From contig NZ_JAFVLN010000020.1 in the NCBI RefSeq assembly GCF_017377775.1, positions 62,001 through 126,000 on the forward strand: a stretch of DNA of 64,000 bases. Reading direction: 5' to 3'. The notes under the pieces are model-generated. The model saw only the letters and a list, made by a program, of their open reading frames with translations. It did not search any database and was not told where the DNA came from. Each line of letters opens with the position of its first letter. Within the stretch, counting starts at the first letter, position 1. The translations under genes and the position numbers were made by a program. Positions 15,848 through 24,040 of this stretch are shown here, one piece after another. Source of the DNA: Streptomyces sp. VRA16 Mangrove soil. Its GTDB lineage: Bacteria > Actinomycetota > Actinomycetes > Streptomycetales > Streptomycetaceae.

Positions 15848-17107
15848 ATGACCGCATCGCACGAGCACGACGACAGCCTCCGGGACGGGGCCCGCGTCGT
15901 CGTCATCGGCACCGGCCTCGCCGGCACCCGCCTCGCCCAGCGACTGGGCGAACGCGCGGTGCTGATCGGGGAGGAGGCGCACGCCCCGTACAACCGGGTG
16001 CTGCTCGCCGAGGTCCTCGCGGGGACCTACTCCCCCGATGTCATCGCACTGCCCCGTACCCCGGGCCCCCGGCTGCGCACCCGCGCCGTCCGCATCGACC
16101 GCGAGCGGCGTGTGGTGCAGTGCGAGAGCGGCGCCGAGGTCGGGTACGACACGCTGGTGCTCGCCACCGGTTCCAACCCCGTGCTGCCGCCGCTGCGCGG
16201 CCTCTTCGCGCCCGGCGCCCGTGAACTGCCGGGCGGGGTGCACGCGTTCCGGACCATGGACGACTGCCTCGCACTGTCGCGGGCCGTCGGCGAGGGCACC
16301 CGCGCCGTCGTCATCGGCGGCGGTCTGCTCGGCGTCTGCGCCGCCCGGGCACTGGCCCGGCGCGGCGTCCAGGTCGTGCTCACCCAGCAGGCCGAGCGGC
16401 TCATGGAGCGTCAGCTCGATCCCCGGTCGAGCGAGCTGGTCGAGCGGCATCTGACCGCGCTCGGCGTCGAGATCCACACCGAGTGCCGGGTCCGCGGTGT
16501 GGGCGTCGTCGACGGGCGCGTCCGCCGCGTCGAACTGCACGACGGATACGTGCTCGGCACCGATGTCACCGTCCTGGCGTGCGGGGTGCGGCCCCGCACC
16601 GGTCTCGCGCAGGCCGCCGGGCTCGACGTGCGCAAGGGTGTCGTCGTCGACGACGAGCTGCGCACCAGCGACCCGCACATCCGCGCGATCGGCGACTGCG
16701 CCCAGCACGACGGCACCGTGTACGGGCTCGCCACCCCCGCCCTCGAACAGGCCGACGCCCTCGCCGGTCTGCTGACGGAGGGCGCCGCTGCCTACACCGG
16801 CACCCGCACCCTGACCCGGCTCACCCTCCCGCACGAGGCGGGCCCCCTCGACCTGGCCGCCTTCGGGGAGACCGAGGCGCTGCCCGGCGACGACGTCGTC
16901 CAGCTCACGGACGCCACCCGCGGCACGTACCGCAAGGTCGTCGTCCGCGGCGACCGGCTCGTCGGCGGGGTCCTGGTCGGCGAGCTCGCCAGCGTCGGCG
17001 CGCTCGCCCGTGCCTGGGAGTCCGACGAAACGCTGCCCGCCGACGACGGTGACGACGCCGTCGGGGCTTCGCTGCTCCACCTGCTCACTCACGACGGAGG
17101 CCTCTGA
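15848..17107 (+). CDS. NirB-like FAD/NAD-dependent oxidoreductase, first gene of nitrite reductase operon
   Basis: A 419-residue flavoprotein equivalent to only the N-terminal FAD/NAD(P)H half of NirB. It has the FAD fold VVVIGTGLAGTRLAQRLG, APYNRVLLAEVLAGTY, the NAD(P) fold VVIGGGLLGVCAARALARRG and the FAD-binding IRAIGDCAQHDG. It ends in a C-terminal reductase domain and has no BFD-type [2Fe-2S] or siroheme domain. Its stop is one base before the ATG of nirB, so the two are translationally coupled. Streptomyces nir operons are known to contain this extra gene (sometimes called nirB2). It may provide a second electron entry to nitrite or nitrate reductase. The GlnR-type box is immediately upstream. 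Confidence 0.85.
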   Translation: MTASHEHDDSLRDGARVVVIGTGLAGTRLAQRLGERAVLIGEEAHAPYNRVLLAEVLAGTYSPDVIALPRTPGPRLRTRAVRIDRERRVVQCESGAEVGYDTLVLATGSNPVLPPLRGLFAPGARELPGGVHAFRTMDDCLALSRAVGEGTRAVVIGGGLLGVCAARALARRGVQVVLTQQAERLMERQLDPRSSELVERHLTALGVEIHTECRVRGVGVVDGRVRRVELHDGYVLGTDVTVLACGVRPRTGLAQAAGLDVRKGVVVDDELRTSDPHIRAIGDCAQHDGTVYGLATPALEQADALAGLLTEGAAAYTGTRTLTRLTLPHEAGPLDLAAFGETEALPGDDVVQLTDATRGTYRKVVVRGDRLVGGVLVGELASVGALARAWESDETLPADDGDDAVGASLLHLLTHDGGL

Positions 17108-17108
17108 C

Positions 17109-19652
17109 ATGGCGACCGACACGGCCCTGCCCACCCTTGTACTCATCGGCCACGGCATGGTCGGCCAGCGTTTCCTGGAGGGCGCCGCCGAGCGCGGGAT
17201 CACCGACACCCACCGCGTGGTCGTGCTCTGCGAGGAGCCGCGGCCCGCCTACGACCGTGTGCACCTGACCTCCTACTTCTCGGGCACCACCCCCGAGGAG
17301 CTCTCGATGACGGACATGGAGTTCATCGAGAGGCACGGCATCGAGCTGTACGTGGGCGATCCGGCCGTGGTCGTGGACCGCGAGGCGCGCATCGTGCACG
17401 CCCGGTCCGGTCTGAAGGTCGCGTACGACACGGTGGTGCTCGCCACCGGCTCCTACCCGTTCGTGCCGCCGGTGCCCGGCAAGGACGCCACGGGCTGTTT
17501 CGTGTACCGGACGATCGAGGACCTGTACGCGATCGAGGAGTACGCCAAGAACAACGCCACCGTCGGCGCCGTGGTGGGCGGCGGGCTGCTCGGACTTGAG
17601 GCGGCGGGCGCGCTCCAGGGGCTCGGACTCGCCACGCACATCGTGGAGTTCGCGCCGCGCCTCATGCCGGTGCAGGTCGACGAGGGCGGTGGCGCGGCCC
17701 TGCTGAAGACCATCACCGGCATGGGGCTCGACGTGCACACGGGCGTCGGGACGCAGGAGATCGTCGTCGACGCCGAGGGCCGGGTCAGCGGCATGAAGCT
17801 GTCCGACGGTTCCGAACTCGCCACCGGTCTCGTCGTGTTCTCCGCCGGTGTCCGGCCGCGCGACCAGCTCGCCCGTGACATGGGCCTGGCGGTCGGCGAG
17901 CGCGGCGGTATCACCGTCGACGAGCAGTGCCGCACCAGCGACCCCGACGTGTACGCGATCGGCGAGTGCGCGCTGGCCGCCGACGGCCGGGTGTACGGCC
18001 TGGTCGCCCCCGGCTACGAGATGGCGCTGACCGCCGCCGACGCCATCGCGTCCGGCACCGGCCTGTCCTCCTTCACCGGCGCCGACCTCTCCACCAAGCT
18101 GAAGCTGCTCGGTGTCGACGTGGCCTCCTTCGGCGACGCGCACGGCGCGAGCGAGGGCTGCCTCGACGTCGTCTACTCGGACTCGCGCTCGGGCACGTAC
18201 AAGAAGCTCGTCATCGGCAGCGAGGGGGAGCTGCTCGGCGGCATCCTCGTCGGCGACGCCGAGGCGTACGGGACGCTGCGCGCGCTCACCGGCACGGTGC
18301 CGCCCGTCGCGCCCGAGTCGCTCGTCCTGCCCGCGGGCGCCGGGGGGCCGGCGCAGCTCGGCCCGGACGCGCTGCCCGCCGAGGCCGTCATCTGCTCCTG
18401 CCACAACGTGACCAAGGGCGAGATCTGCGAGCACACCACGCTGCCCGAGGTGAAGAAGTGCACCAAGGCCGGTACGGGGTGCGGCAGTTGCGTCAAGCTG
18501 ATCGGGCAGCTGCTGCCGAAGTCCGGTGACGACGGGCTGTGCGGCTGCTTCAGGCACACCCGCCAGGAGCTGTACGAGATCGTGCGCGTCAAGCGGATCA
18601 CGAGCTTCGCCCGGCTGCTCGACGAGCACGGCCGCGAGGAGGCGCGCGGCGGCGAGGGCTGCGAGGTCTGCAAGCCGACCGTCGGTTCCGTCATCGCCTC
18701 GCTCGCGCCCTCGATCGGCGCGGACGGCTATGTCCTGGAGGGCGAGCAGGCGGCGCTGCAGGACACCAACGACCACTTCCTCGCCAACCTGCAGAAGAAC
18801 GGGTCGTACTCGGTCGTGCCCCGGATCCCCGGCGGCGAGATCACGCCCGAGAAGCTGATCGTGATCGGCGAGGTGGCCCGGGACTTCGGGCTCTACACGA
18901 AGATCACGGGCGGTCAGCGGATCGACCTGTTCGGCGCCCGCGTCGACCAACTTCCCGGTATCTGGGCGCGGTTGGTGGACGCCGGCTTCGAGTCCGGGCA
19001 CGCGTACGGCAAGGCGCTGCGCACCGTGAAGTCGTGTGTGGGGCAGACCTGGTGCCGCTACGGCGTGCAGGACTCGGTCCGGATGGCCATCGACCTGGAG
19101 CTGCGCTACCGGGGCCTGCGCTCCCCGCACAAGCTGAAGTCGGCGGTGTCCGGGTGCGCCCGCGAGTGCGCCGAGGCCCAGTCGAAGGACTTCGGCGTCA
19201 TCGCCACGGCCGCCGGCTGGAACCTGTACGTCGGCGGCAACGGTGGCATGACACCCCGTCATGCGGACCTGCTGGCGCAGGACTTGAGCGATGCCGAGCT
19301 GATCCGGATGATCGACCGGTTCCTGATGTTCTACATCCGCACCGCCGACCGGCTGGAGCGCACCTCGGTCTGGCTGGAGCGTATCGAGGGCGGCCTCGAC
19401 CACGTCCGGGACGTCGTCGTGCACGACTCGCTGGGCATCTGCGACGAGCTGGAGGCCCTGATGCGGGACCACGTCGCGCACTACCGCGACGAGTGGTCCG
19501 AGACCATCAACGACCCCGAGCGCCTGGCCCGCTTCGTCTCCTTCGTGAACGCGCCGGACACCCCCGACCCGACGGTCCGCTTCGTTCCGGAGCGCGACCA
19601 GATCAAGCCCGAACTGCCGCTGATCCCCCTGGAAGGACTCGCTGTCCGATGA
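17109..19652 (+). CDS. nirB: Nitrite reductase (NAD(P)H) large subunit
   Basis: A cytoplasmic siroheme enzyme that reduces nitrite to ammonium. The 847-residue protein has, in order: an FAD/NAD domain (VLIGHGMVGQRFLEGAAERG, YDRVHLTSYFSG, AVVGGGLLGLEAAGAL, VYAIGECA); a BFD-type [2Fe-2S] domain with C429-x-C431 and C458-x2-C461; a ferredoxin-like half domain; and the siroheme/[4Fe-4S] domain with C643-x5-C649 and C683-x3-C687. All metal ligands are present. Length fits full-length NirB. It starts one base after the preceding gene's stop and overlaps nirD by ATGA, so all three should be co-translated. Regulation by GlnR is inferred from the box in front of the operon. Confidence 0.96.
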   Translation: MATDTALPTLVLIGHGMVGQRFLEGAAERGITDTHRVVVLCEEPRPAYDRVHLTSYFSGTTPEELSMTDMEFIERHGIELYVGDPAVVVDREARIVHARSGLKVAYDTVVLATGSYPFVPPVPGKDATGCFVYRTIEDLYAIEEYAKNNATVGAVVGGGLLGLEAAGALQGLGLATHIVEFAPRLMPVQVDEGGGAALLKTITGMGLDVHTGVGTQEIVVDAEGRVSGMKLSDGSELATGLVVFSAGVRPRDQLARDMGLAVGERGGITVDEQCRTSDPDVYAIGECALAADGRVYGLVAPGYEMALTAADAIASGTGLSSFTGADLSTKLKLLGVDVASFGDAHGASEGCLDVVYSDSRSGTYKKLVIGSEGELLGGILVGDAEAYGTLRALTGTVPPVAPESLVLPAGAGGPAQLGPDALPAEAVICSCHNVTKGEICEHTTLPEVKKCTKAGTGCGSCVKLIGQLLPKSGDDGLCGCFRHTRQELYEIVRVKRITSFARLLDEHGREEARGGEGCEVCKPTVGSVIASLAPSIGADGYVLEGEQAALQDTNDHFLANLQKNGSYSVVPRIPGGEITPEKLIVIGEVARDFGLYTKITGGQRIDLFGARVDQLPGIWARLVDAGFESGHAYGKALRTVKSCVGQTWCRYGVQDSVRMAIDLELRYRGLRSPHKLKSAVSGCARECAEAQSKDFGVIATAAGWNLYVGGNGGMTPRHADLLAQDLSDAELIRMIDRFLMFYIRTADRLERTSVWLERIEGGLDHVRDVVVHDSLGICDELEALMRDHVAHYRDEWSETINDPERLARFVSFVNAPDTPDPTVRFVPERDQIKPELPLIPLEGLAVR

Positions 19653-20008
19653 CAATGGCTCCGATCGCTCCCGAGAAGACAACGGTCATGGTGCAACTCG
19701 GCCTGGAGGACGGCTGGCTGACGGTGTGTGAGCTGGGCCGGCTCACCCCGGGGCGCGGTGTCGCGGCCCTGCTGCCGGACGGCCGGCAGGCGGCGGTCTT
19801 CCTGGACCGCTCCGGCCGGGTGCACGCCATCGACAACACCGATCCGTTCACGGGCGCGTCCGTGCTCTCGCGCGGGCTGCTCGGTTCGCAGCGGGGCCGC
19901 CCGTTCGTGGCGTCCCCGCTGCTCAAGCAGCGCTTCGACCTGGAGACGGGGCGCTGCCTGGACGACGACGAGGTCGCCGTCCAGGCGTACACCGTCCGCG
20001 CCGCCTAG
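19649..20008 (+). CDS. nirD: Nitrite reductase small subunit
   Basis: A 119-residue Rieske-fold protein of the NirD type. The fold is recognisable (WLTVCELGRLTPGRGVAALL, AVFLDRSGRVHAIDN, GSQRGRPFVASPLLKQRFDLETG), but the two Cys-His pairs that bind a [2Fe-2S] cluster in true Rieske proteins are missing, as is normal for NirD. The start overlaps the nirB stop (ATGA). It is required with NirB for nitrite reductase function in characterised systems. It ends in a 4-bp tail-to-tail overlap with the next gene on the opposite strand, so there is no room for a separate terminator. Confidence 0.93.
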   Translation: MTMAPIAPEKTTVMVQLGLEDGWLTVCELGRLTPGRGVAALLPDGRQAAVFLDRSGRVHAIDNTDPFTGASVLSRGLLGSQRGRPFVASPLLKQRFDLETGRCLDDDEVAVQAYTVRAA

Positions 20009-20694
20009 GCGTAGTAGGCGCCGTCGTGGCGCCAGGTCTGCGTGCCGAACACCGGGGAGTCGGCGATCGACACCCGCAGGTCGCTGACCTTGAGCCCGTA
20101 CTGCCACTTCACCTGCCCTTCGGGGCAGGTGAAGTCGACGGCGGGGAAGTTCATGTAGAAGGCGGGCCCGACGTCGTTCGCCGGGTCCGCGCGCTGGGTC
20201 TGGACGACCCAGTAGGCGCTGGTCTCGTAGTGGACGGCGCCGAGGTCCACGTCGTCGAGCCGGACCACGAAGGCGCTGCCCCAGTCGAAGGTGCCGTCCG
20301 CGCGCAGGCAGCCGAAGGTCCGCTCGGTGTCGGCCTTGGCGGTGAAGTACGCCGACTCGTCGACGCCCGCCAGGAAGCCCGGCTGGGTGCGGACGTCGTG
20401 CAGCGCGACGTCCACGACGAAGCCGCCGCAGCCCGGGGTGCCCTCGTAGACGTGGTAGGTGAGCAGGCAGCGGTTCGGGCCCCAGTAGTCGGTGGGGTCG
20501 GGGGTGTACGGCTGCGGCACGACCGGCCGCTCGAAGGTGACGGTCGCCGAGACGCCGCCCGGGGCGTTCGCCGGGATCTCCACCGTCTGCGTCGCCCGCG
20601 CCGCACCGCCGGCCCCCAGGACCAGGCCGAGCGCCGCCCCCAGCGCTCCCACGTATCGCCCGACCCGTCTGCGTCCGGGCATGATCGACCTCAT
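20005..20694 (-). CDS. Secreted hypothetical protein
   Basis: A 229-residue protein with a clear signal peptide: basic MRSIMPGRRRVGRYVG, a hydrophobic core to about residue 30, cleavage near GGAARA. The mature part is rich in aromatic residues and contains four Cys (NRCLLTY, PGCGGF, FGCLRADG, FTCPEGQ) spaced to allow two disulfides. No catalytic motif or known domain is recognised. The start at 20694 is supported by a GGGGGG-rich Shine-Dalgarno 6 bases upstream. It is tail-to-tail with nirD and divergent from the TetR gene. Confidence 0.7.
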   Translation of the reverse strand: MRSIMPGRRRVGRYVGALGAALGLVLGAGGAARATQTVEIPANAPGGVSATVTFERPVVPQPYTPDPTDYWGPNRCLLTYHVYEGTPGCGGFVVDVALHDVRTQPGFLAGVDESAYFTAKADTERTFGCLRADGTFDWGSAFVVRLDDVDLGAVHYETSAYWVVQTQRADPANDVGPAFYMNFPAVDFTCPEGQVKWQYGLKVSDLRVSIADSPVFGTQTWRHDGAYYA

Positions 20695-20767
20695 GACGTT
20701 CCCCCCTCTTGGTTGCCCCGCCCGAAACTAACCACTGGCGCCCTCGCTCACACCCGCCCTTCGATTC

Positions 20768-20797
20768 TTGACCTATCGTTCTGGAAAACCCTAGGAT
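20768..20797 (+). promoter_or_regulatory. Promoter and possible auto-operator of the TetR gene
   Basis: TTGACC (20768-20773) and TAGGAT (20792-20797) with an 18-bp spacer give a recognisable housekeeping promoter. The start codon lies 7 bases after the -10, so the message may be leaderless. The imperfect palindrome CTA-n2-GTT-n6-AAC-n2-TAG overlaps the -10 and could be the regulator's own operator. Confidence 0.55.
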
Positions 20798-20804
20798 CGC
20801 TCCC

Positions 20805-21389
20805 GTGGCCAGGACCAAGGAATTCGACCCGGACGCCGCGCTGCAGGCAGCCCTTGAGCTGTTCCATGCGCGCGGCTACGAGGCGACGTCGATGTCGGAC
20901 CTCGTCGAACACCTCGGCATCGGACGCGCCAGCATCTACGCGACGTTCGGCAACAAGCACGAGCTGTACCTGAAGGCGATGGACCGGTACGGCGAGTCCA
21001 CCGGCGCGGTCACCGTGGCCGAACTGTCGGGGGACGGCCCGCCGCTGGAGGCCGTACGCGCCGTGGTCCGCCGGTTCGCGGCCGAGGCCACCACGGACGA
21101 CCGGCGCCTGCTCGGCTGCCTGTTCACCAACACGGCGGCGGAGCTCGGCCCGCACGACGCCCAGGCGGCGCGCCGCGTGGAGCGCGGCTGGGAGCAGATC
21201 GAGACGCTGCTGCACGCGAGTCTCGAACGGGCGCGAGCCAGGGGCGAGCTGCCCGAGGGCCGCGACCCGCGCGCGCTCGCCCGGATGCTGCTCGTGCTGC
21301 TCCAGGGGATCCGCGTCACGGGCAAGGCGTCGCAGGACCCGGCCCGGATCCGGGACGCGGCGGAACAGGCGCTCACCTTGCTGGACTGA
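20805..21389 (+). CDS. TetR/AcrR family transcriptional regulator
   Basis: A 194-residue TetR-type repressor. The N-terminal helix-turn-helix is FDPDAALQAALELFHARGYEATSMSDLVEHLGIGRASIYATFGNKHELYLKAM, with the GRASIYATFGNK recognition helix typical of the family. The remaining helices form a ligand-binding domain (TetR_C type) with LLGCLFTNTAAEL. The SDR gene follows after 74 bp on the same strand, and a perfect TetR-like palindrome lies between them, so the regulator probably controls itself and the reductase in response to a small hydrophobic molecule. GTG start. Confidence 0.9.
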   Translation: MARTKEFDPDAALQAALELFHARGYEATSMSDLVEHLGIGRASIYATFGNKHELYLKAMDRYGESTGAVTVAELSGDGPPLEAVRAVVRRFAAEATTDDRRLLGCLFTNTAAELGPHDAQAARRVERGWEQIETLLHASLERARARGELPEGRDPRALARMLLVLLQGIRVTGKASQDPARIRDAAEQALTLLD

Positions 21390-21430
21390 ACCGGAACCGC
21401 TTCTCTCGCTCTTTTCGCACGCCCTCATAC

Positions 21431-21446
21431 TGAACCGATCGGTCAA
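21431..21446 (+). promoter_or_regulatory. TetR-type operator in front of the SDR gene
   Basis: A perfect 10-bp palindrome ACCGATCGGT (21434-21443), flanked by TGA and CAA to give a near-symmetric 16-bp site. It lies 18 bases before the SDR start codon and after the regulator's stop. The shape is typical of TetR/AcrR operators. Confidence 0.6.
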
Positions 21447-21463
21447 GAAAGAGGTATCCCGAG

Positions 21464-22240
21464 ATGACCGCTGCATCCCGCTCCCGCTTCACCGGCAGGA
21501 CCGCCCTCGTCACCGGCGCCGGCTCGGGAATCGGCCGCGCCATCGCGCTCGCGTTCGCGGCGGAGGGCGCGAACGTGGTCGTCGTCGGCCGCACCCCCGC
21601 CACGCTCGACGAGACCGTCGCGCTCATCGAGGCGGCGGGCGGCACCGCCTTCGCCCACCCGGCCGACGTGAGCCACGCGGAGGACGTGAAGGCCGCTGTC
21701 CGTACGGCAGTCGAGCGGTTCGGCGCGCTGGACGTCGCCGTGAACAACGCGGGTGTCTTCCGTGGCGGCGGCCCGCTCACCGAGCTGTCCGCCGAGGACT
21801 GGCAGACGCTCCTCGACATCAACGCCACAGGCGTGCTGTACGGGCTCCAGGCCCAGATCGCCCAGATGCGCACCCAGGAGTCGGGCGGCGCGATCGTGAA
21901 CATCTCCTCGAACCTGGGCCCGCACCGCACCAGGCCCGGCACCACCGCGTACGGCGCCTCCAAGGCCGTCGTCTCCGCGCTCACCCGGGGCGCCGCCCTC
22001 GACCACATCGCCGAGGGCGTGCGGATCAACGCGGTCAGTCCCGGCGCGTCCGCCACCACCATGTCGCGCCGTCCGGGCGAGACGGAGGCGGAGCAGGCGG
22101 TCCGCATGAAGAGCGACTCCCCGCTCGGCCGGGTCTCGGCCACCGCAGAGGTCGCCGCCGCCGTCCTCTACCTCGCGTCCGACGACGCCGCGTCGGTGGT
22201 CGGCACGGACCTGGTGATCGACGGCGGCGCGTCCGCGTGA
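21464..22240 (+). CDS. Short-chain dehydrogenase/reductase (SDR)
   Basis: A 258-residue classical SDR. It has the cofactor-binding TGAGSGIGRAIALAF, the structural NNAG (ALDVAVNNAGVF), the catalytic serine region IVNISSN and the YGASK active-site Tyr/Lys pair, and ends with the usual GTDLVIDGGASA. VVVGRTPATL after beta-2 suggests NADP preference, but this is not certain. The substrate is unknown. It lies just downstream of a TetR gene with a palindrome between, suggesting an inducible detoxification or secondary-metabolism step. Confidence 0.9.
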   Translation: MTAASRSRFTGRTALVTGAGSGIGRAIALAFAAEGANVVVVGRTPATLDETVALIEAAGGTAFAHPADVSHAEDVKAAVRTAVERFGALDVAVNNAGVFRGGGPLTELSAEDWQTLLDINATGVLYGLQAQIAQMRTQESGGAIVNISSNLGPHRTRPGTTAYGASKAVVSALTRGAALDHIAEGVRINAVSPGASATTMSRRPGETEAEQAVRMKSDSPLGRVSATAEVAAAVLYLASDDAASVVGTDLVIDGGASA

Positions 22241-22262
22241 CTCCCCTGCCCGGCAGCGCCGT

Positions 22263-23108
22263 TCAGTCGATGCCGGAGCGTTCCACCCCCGCCACGATCC
22301 ACCGCTGGAACAGCAGGAAGACCAGCAGCAGCGGCACGATCGACACGGCCGCCGCGATGAACAGCTCGTGCAGCCGCACCACTTGGGACGTGGTGAACGA
22401 CGACAGGGCCACCTGCACCGTCCAGGCGCTCCGGTCCTGCCCGATGACCAGGGGCCACAGGAAGGAGTTCCAGGCACCGATGAAGACGATCGTGCCGACC
22501 GCGGCGAACACGGGCCGCGCGTTCGGCACGACCACTCTCCAGTACGTGCGCCAGTAGCCGAGCCCGTCGACACGCGCCGCGTCCTCCAACTCCCGCGGAA
22601 ACCCCAGGAAGTACTGCCGGAAGACGAAGCACGCGAAGGCGGAGAAGAGGGTGGGGACGATCAGTCCGCGCAGCGTCGACACCCAGCCGAGCGACGACAC
22701 CAGGACGAAGGTCGGTACGAACGTCACGGCCGCCGGGACCATCAACGTGCCGAGGATCGCGTAGAAGACCTTGTTCGCGTGCCGGTACGGGATGCGCGCG
22801 AGCCCGTATCCGGCGAGGGACGCGAGCAGCAGCGTGCCGGCGGTCGTCACGACCGCGATCAGCGCGGAGTTGAGGAGGGAGCGGGCGAACGGCACCGAGG
22901 TGTCGTCGAAGAGCTCGCTCAGGTTGCCCCACTGGACGGCGGACGGGAAGAACGTCCAGTCGGGCGAGGTGATGTCCTCCTCGCGGGCCAGGCCGTTGCG
23001 CAGCAGCAGGTAGAAGGGGATCAGGAAGAGCAGCGCGAGCGCGACCAGAAGGACGAGGCGCAGGGCGCGGCCCGCCCGGACCAGGGCGTCGTCGTGGACG
23101 CGGGCCAT
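22263..23108 (-). CDS. Carbohydrate ABC transporter permease (MalG-like)
   Basis: A 281-residue inner-membrane permease with six predicted transmembrane segments and the cytoplasmic EAA loop ELEDAARVDGLGYWRTYWRV, which contacts the ATPase. The FPSAVQWGNLSELF stretch between the first two segments is typical of CUT1-type sugar importers. It is the last gene of a three-gene operon (binding protein, permease, permease), and its start shares one base with the stop of the upstream permease gene. No ATPase gene is present; Streptomyces CUT1 systems commonly use the shared MsiK ATPase encoded elsewhere. Confidence 0.92.
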   Translation of the reverse strand: MARVHDDALVRAGRALRLVLLVALALLFLIPFYLLLRNGLAREEDITSPDWTFFPSAVQWGNLSELFDDTSVPFARSLLNSALIAVVTTAGTLLLASLAGYGLARIPYRHANKVFYAILGTLMVPAAVTFVPTFVLVSSLGWVSTLRGLIVPTLFSAFACFVFRQYFLGFPRELEDAARVDGLGYWRTYWRVVVPNARPVFAAVGTIVFIGAWNSFLWPLVIGQDRSAWTVQVALSSFTTSQVVRLHELFIAAAVSIVPLLLVFLLFQRWIVAGVERSGID

Positions 23109-24040
23109 CAGTCGGCCTCCTTTCCGCCGAGCCCGAACCAGCGGGCCTGACCGATCGTCACCACCGCGATGATCAGGGCGAGAAGGACGGCTCCCGCGCT
23201 GCCGAGACCGAGGTTCTGCCCCTGGCCGAGGGCGGTGTAGTAGAGGTAGACGAGCGGCGGCCGTGCGTAGGGCGGGTAGCCGCGGGCGTCGGAGAGCAGG
23301 TTGTAGAACTCGTCGAAGGCCTGGAAGGCGTTGATGACGAGGAGCAGCACGACGGCCACGGATGTGGCGCGCAGCTGCGGGAACGTGATGTGCCGGAACA
23401 CCTGCCAGCCGGGACGCGCGCCGTCAACCGCCGCCGCTTCGTAGAGAGTCGGGCTGATGCGTTGCAGTCCGGCCAGGAACAGGATCATGTAGAAGCCGGC
23501 CTGGAGCCACAGCCGTACGGTGACGACGACGAGCCAGTACCAGGGTGGATGCGTCGTCGACAGCCAGGCGATCTGGTCCACGCCCACGTAGCCGAGCAGG
23601 GTGTTGGCGAGCCCGAAGCGCACCCCGTTGAAAAGGGACATCTTCCAGATCAGCGCCGCGACGACGTAGCTGCACGCGGCCGGGAGGAAGAAGACGGAGC
23701 GGAAGAACGCCTGGGCGCGCCGCAGCCGGTTCACCATGAGGGCGAGGGCGAGCGAGGCCGCGTACGTCGTCGGCACGATGAAGAGGGTGAAGACGCAGAA
23801 CGTCCACAGGCTGGAGGTGAACGCGTCGTCCTTCAGCAGGGCCGTGTAGTTGTCGAGCCCAACGAAGGCGTCCGGGGTGACCGTGTTGTGGGCGTCGAAG
23901 AAGCTGAGCCAGACGCTCCAGCCGAGCGGGACGTACGTGAAGACGAGCAGCCCGAGCACGAACGGGCCGACGAACACCCAGAACCACAACGCCCGGTTGC
24001 GCTCGCGCAGTCGGTCCGTGCTCGTGGCGCTGCGGCTCAC
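23108..24040 (-). CDS. Carbohydrate ABC transporter permease (MalF-like)
   Basis: A 310-residue permease with six transmembrane segments (the first at WFWVFVGPFVLGLLVFTYVP) and the EAA loop LYEAAAVDGARPGWQVFRHI. It is the MalF-type partner of the following permease. The start is the GTG at 24040, which overlaps the binding-protein stop as GTGA, so the subunits are translationally coupled; the longer open frame upstream is a shadow of the binding-protein gene. The substrate is unknown, most likely an oligosaccharide given the CUT1 family. Confidence 0.92.
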   Translation of the reverse strand: MSRSATSTDRLRERNRALWFWVFVGPFVLGLLVFTYVPLGWSVWLSFFDAHNTVTPDAFVGLDNYTALLKDDAFTSSLWTFCVFTLFIVPTTYAASLALALMVNRLRRAQAFFRSVFFLPAACSYVVAALIWKMSLFNGVRFGLANTLLGYVGVDQIAWLSTTHPPWYWLVVVTVRLWLQAGFYMILFLAGLQRISPTLYEAAAVDGARPGWQVFRHITFPQLRATSVAVVLLLVINAFQAFDEFYNLLSDARGYPPYARPPLVYLYYTALGQGQNLGLGSAGAVLLALIIAVVTIGQARWFGLGGKEAD

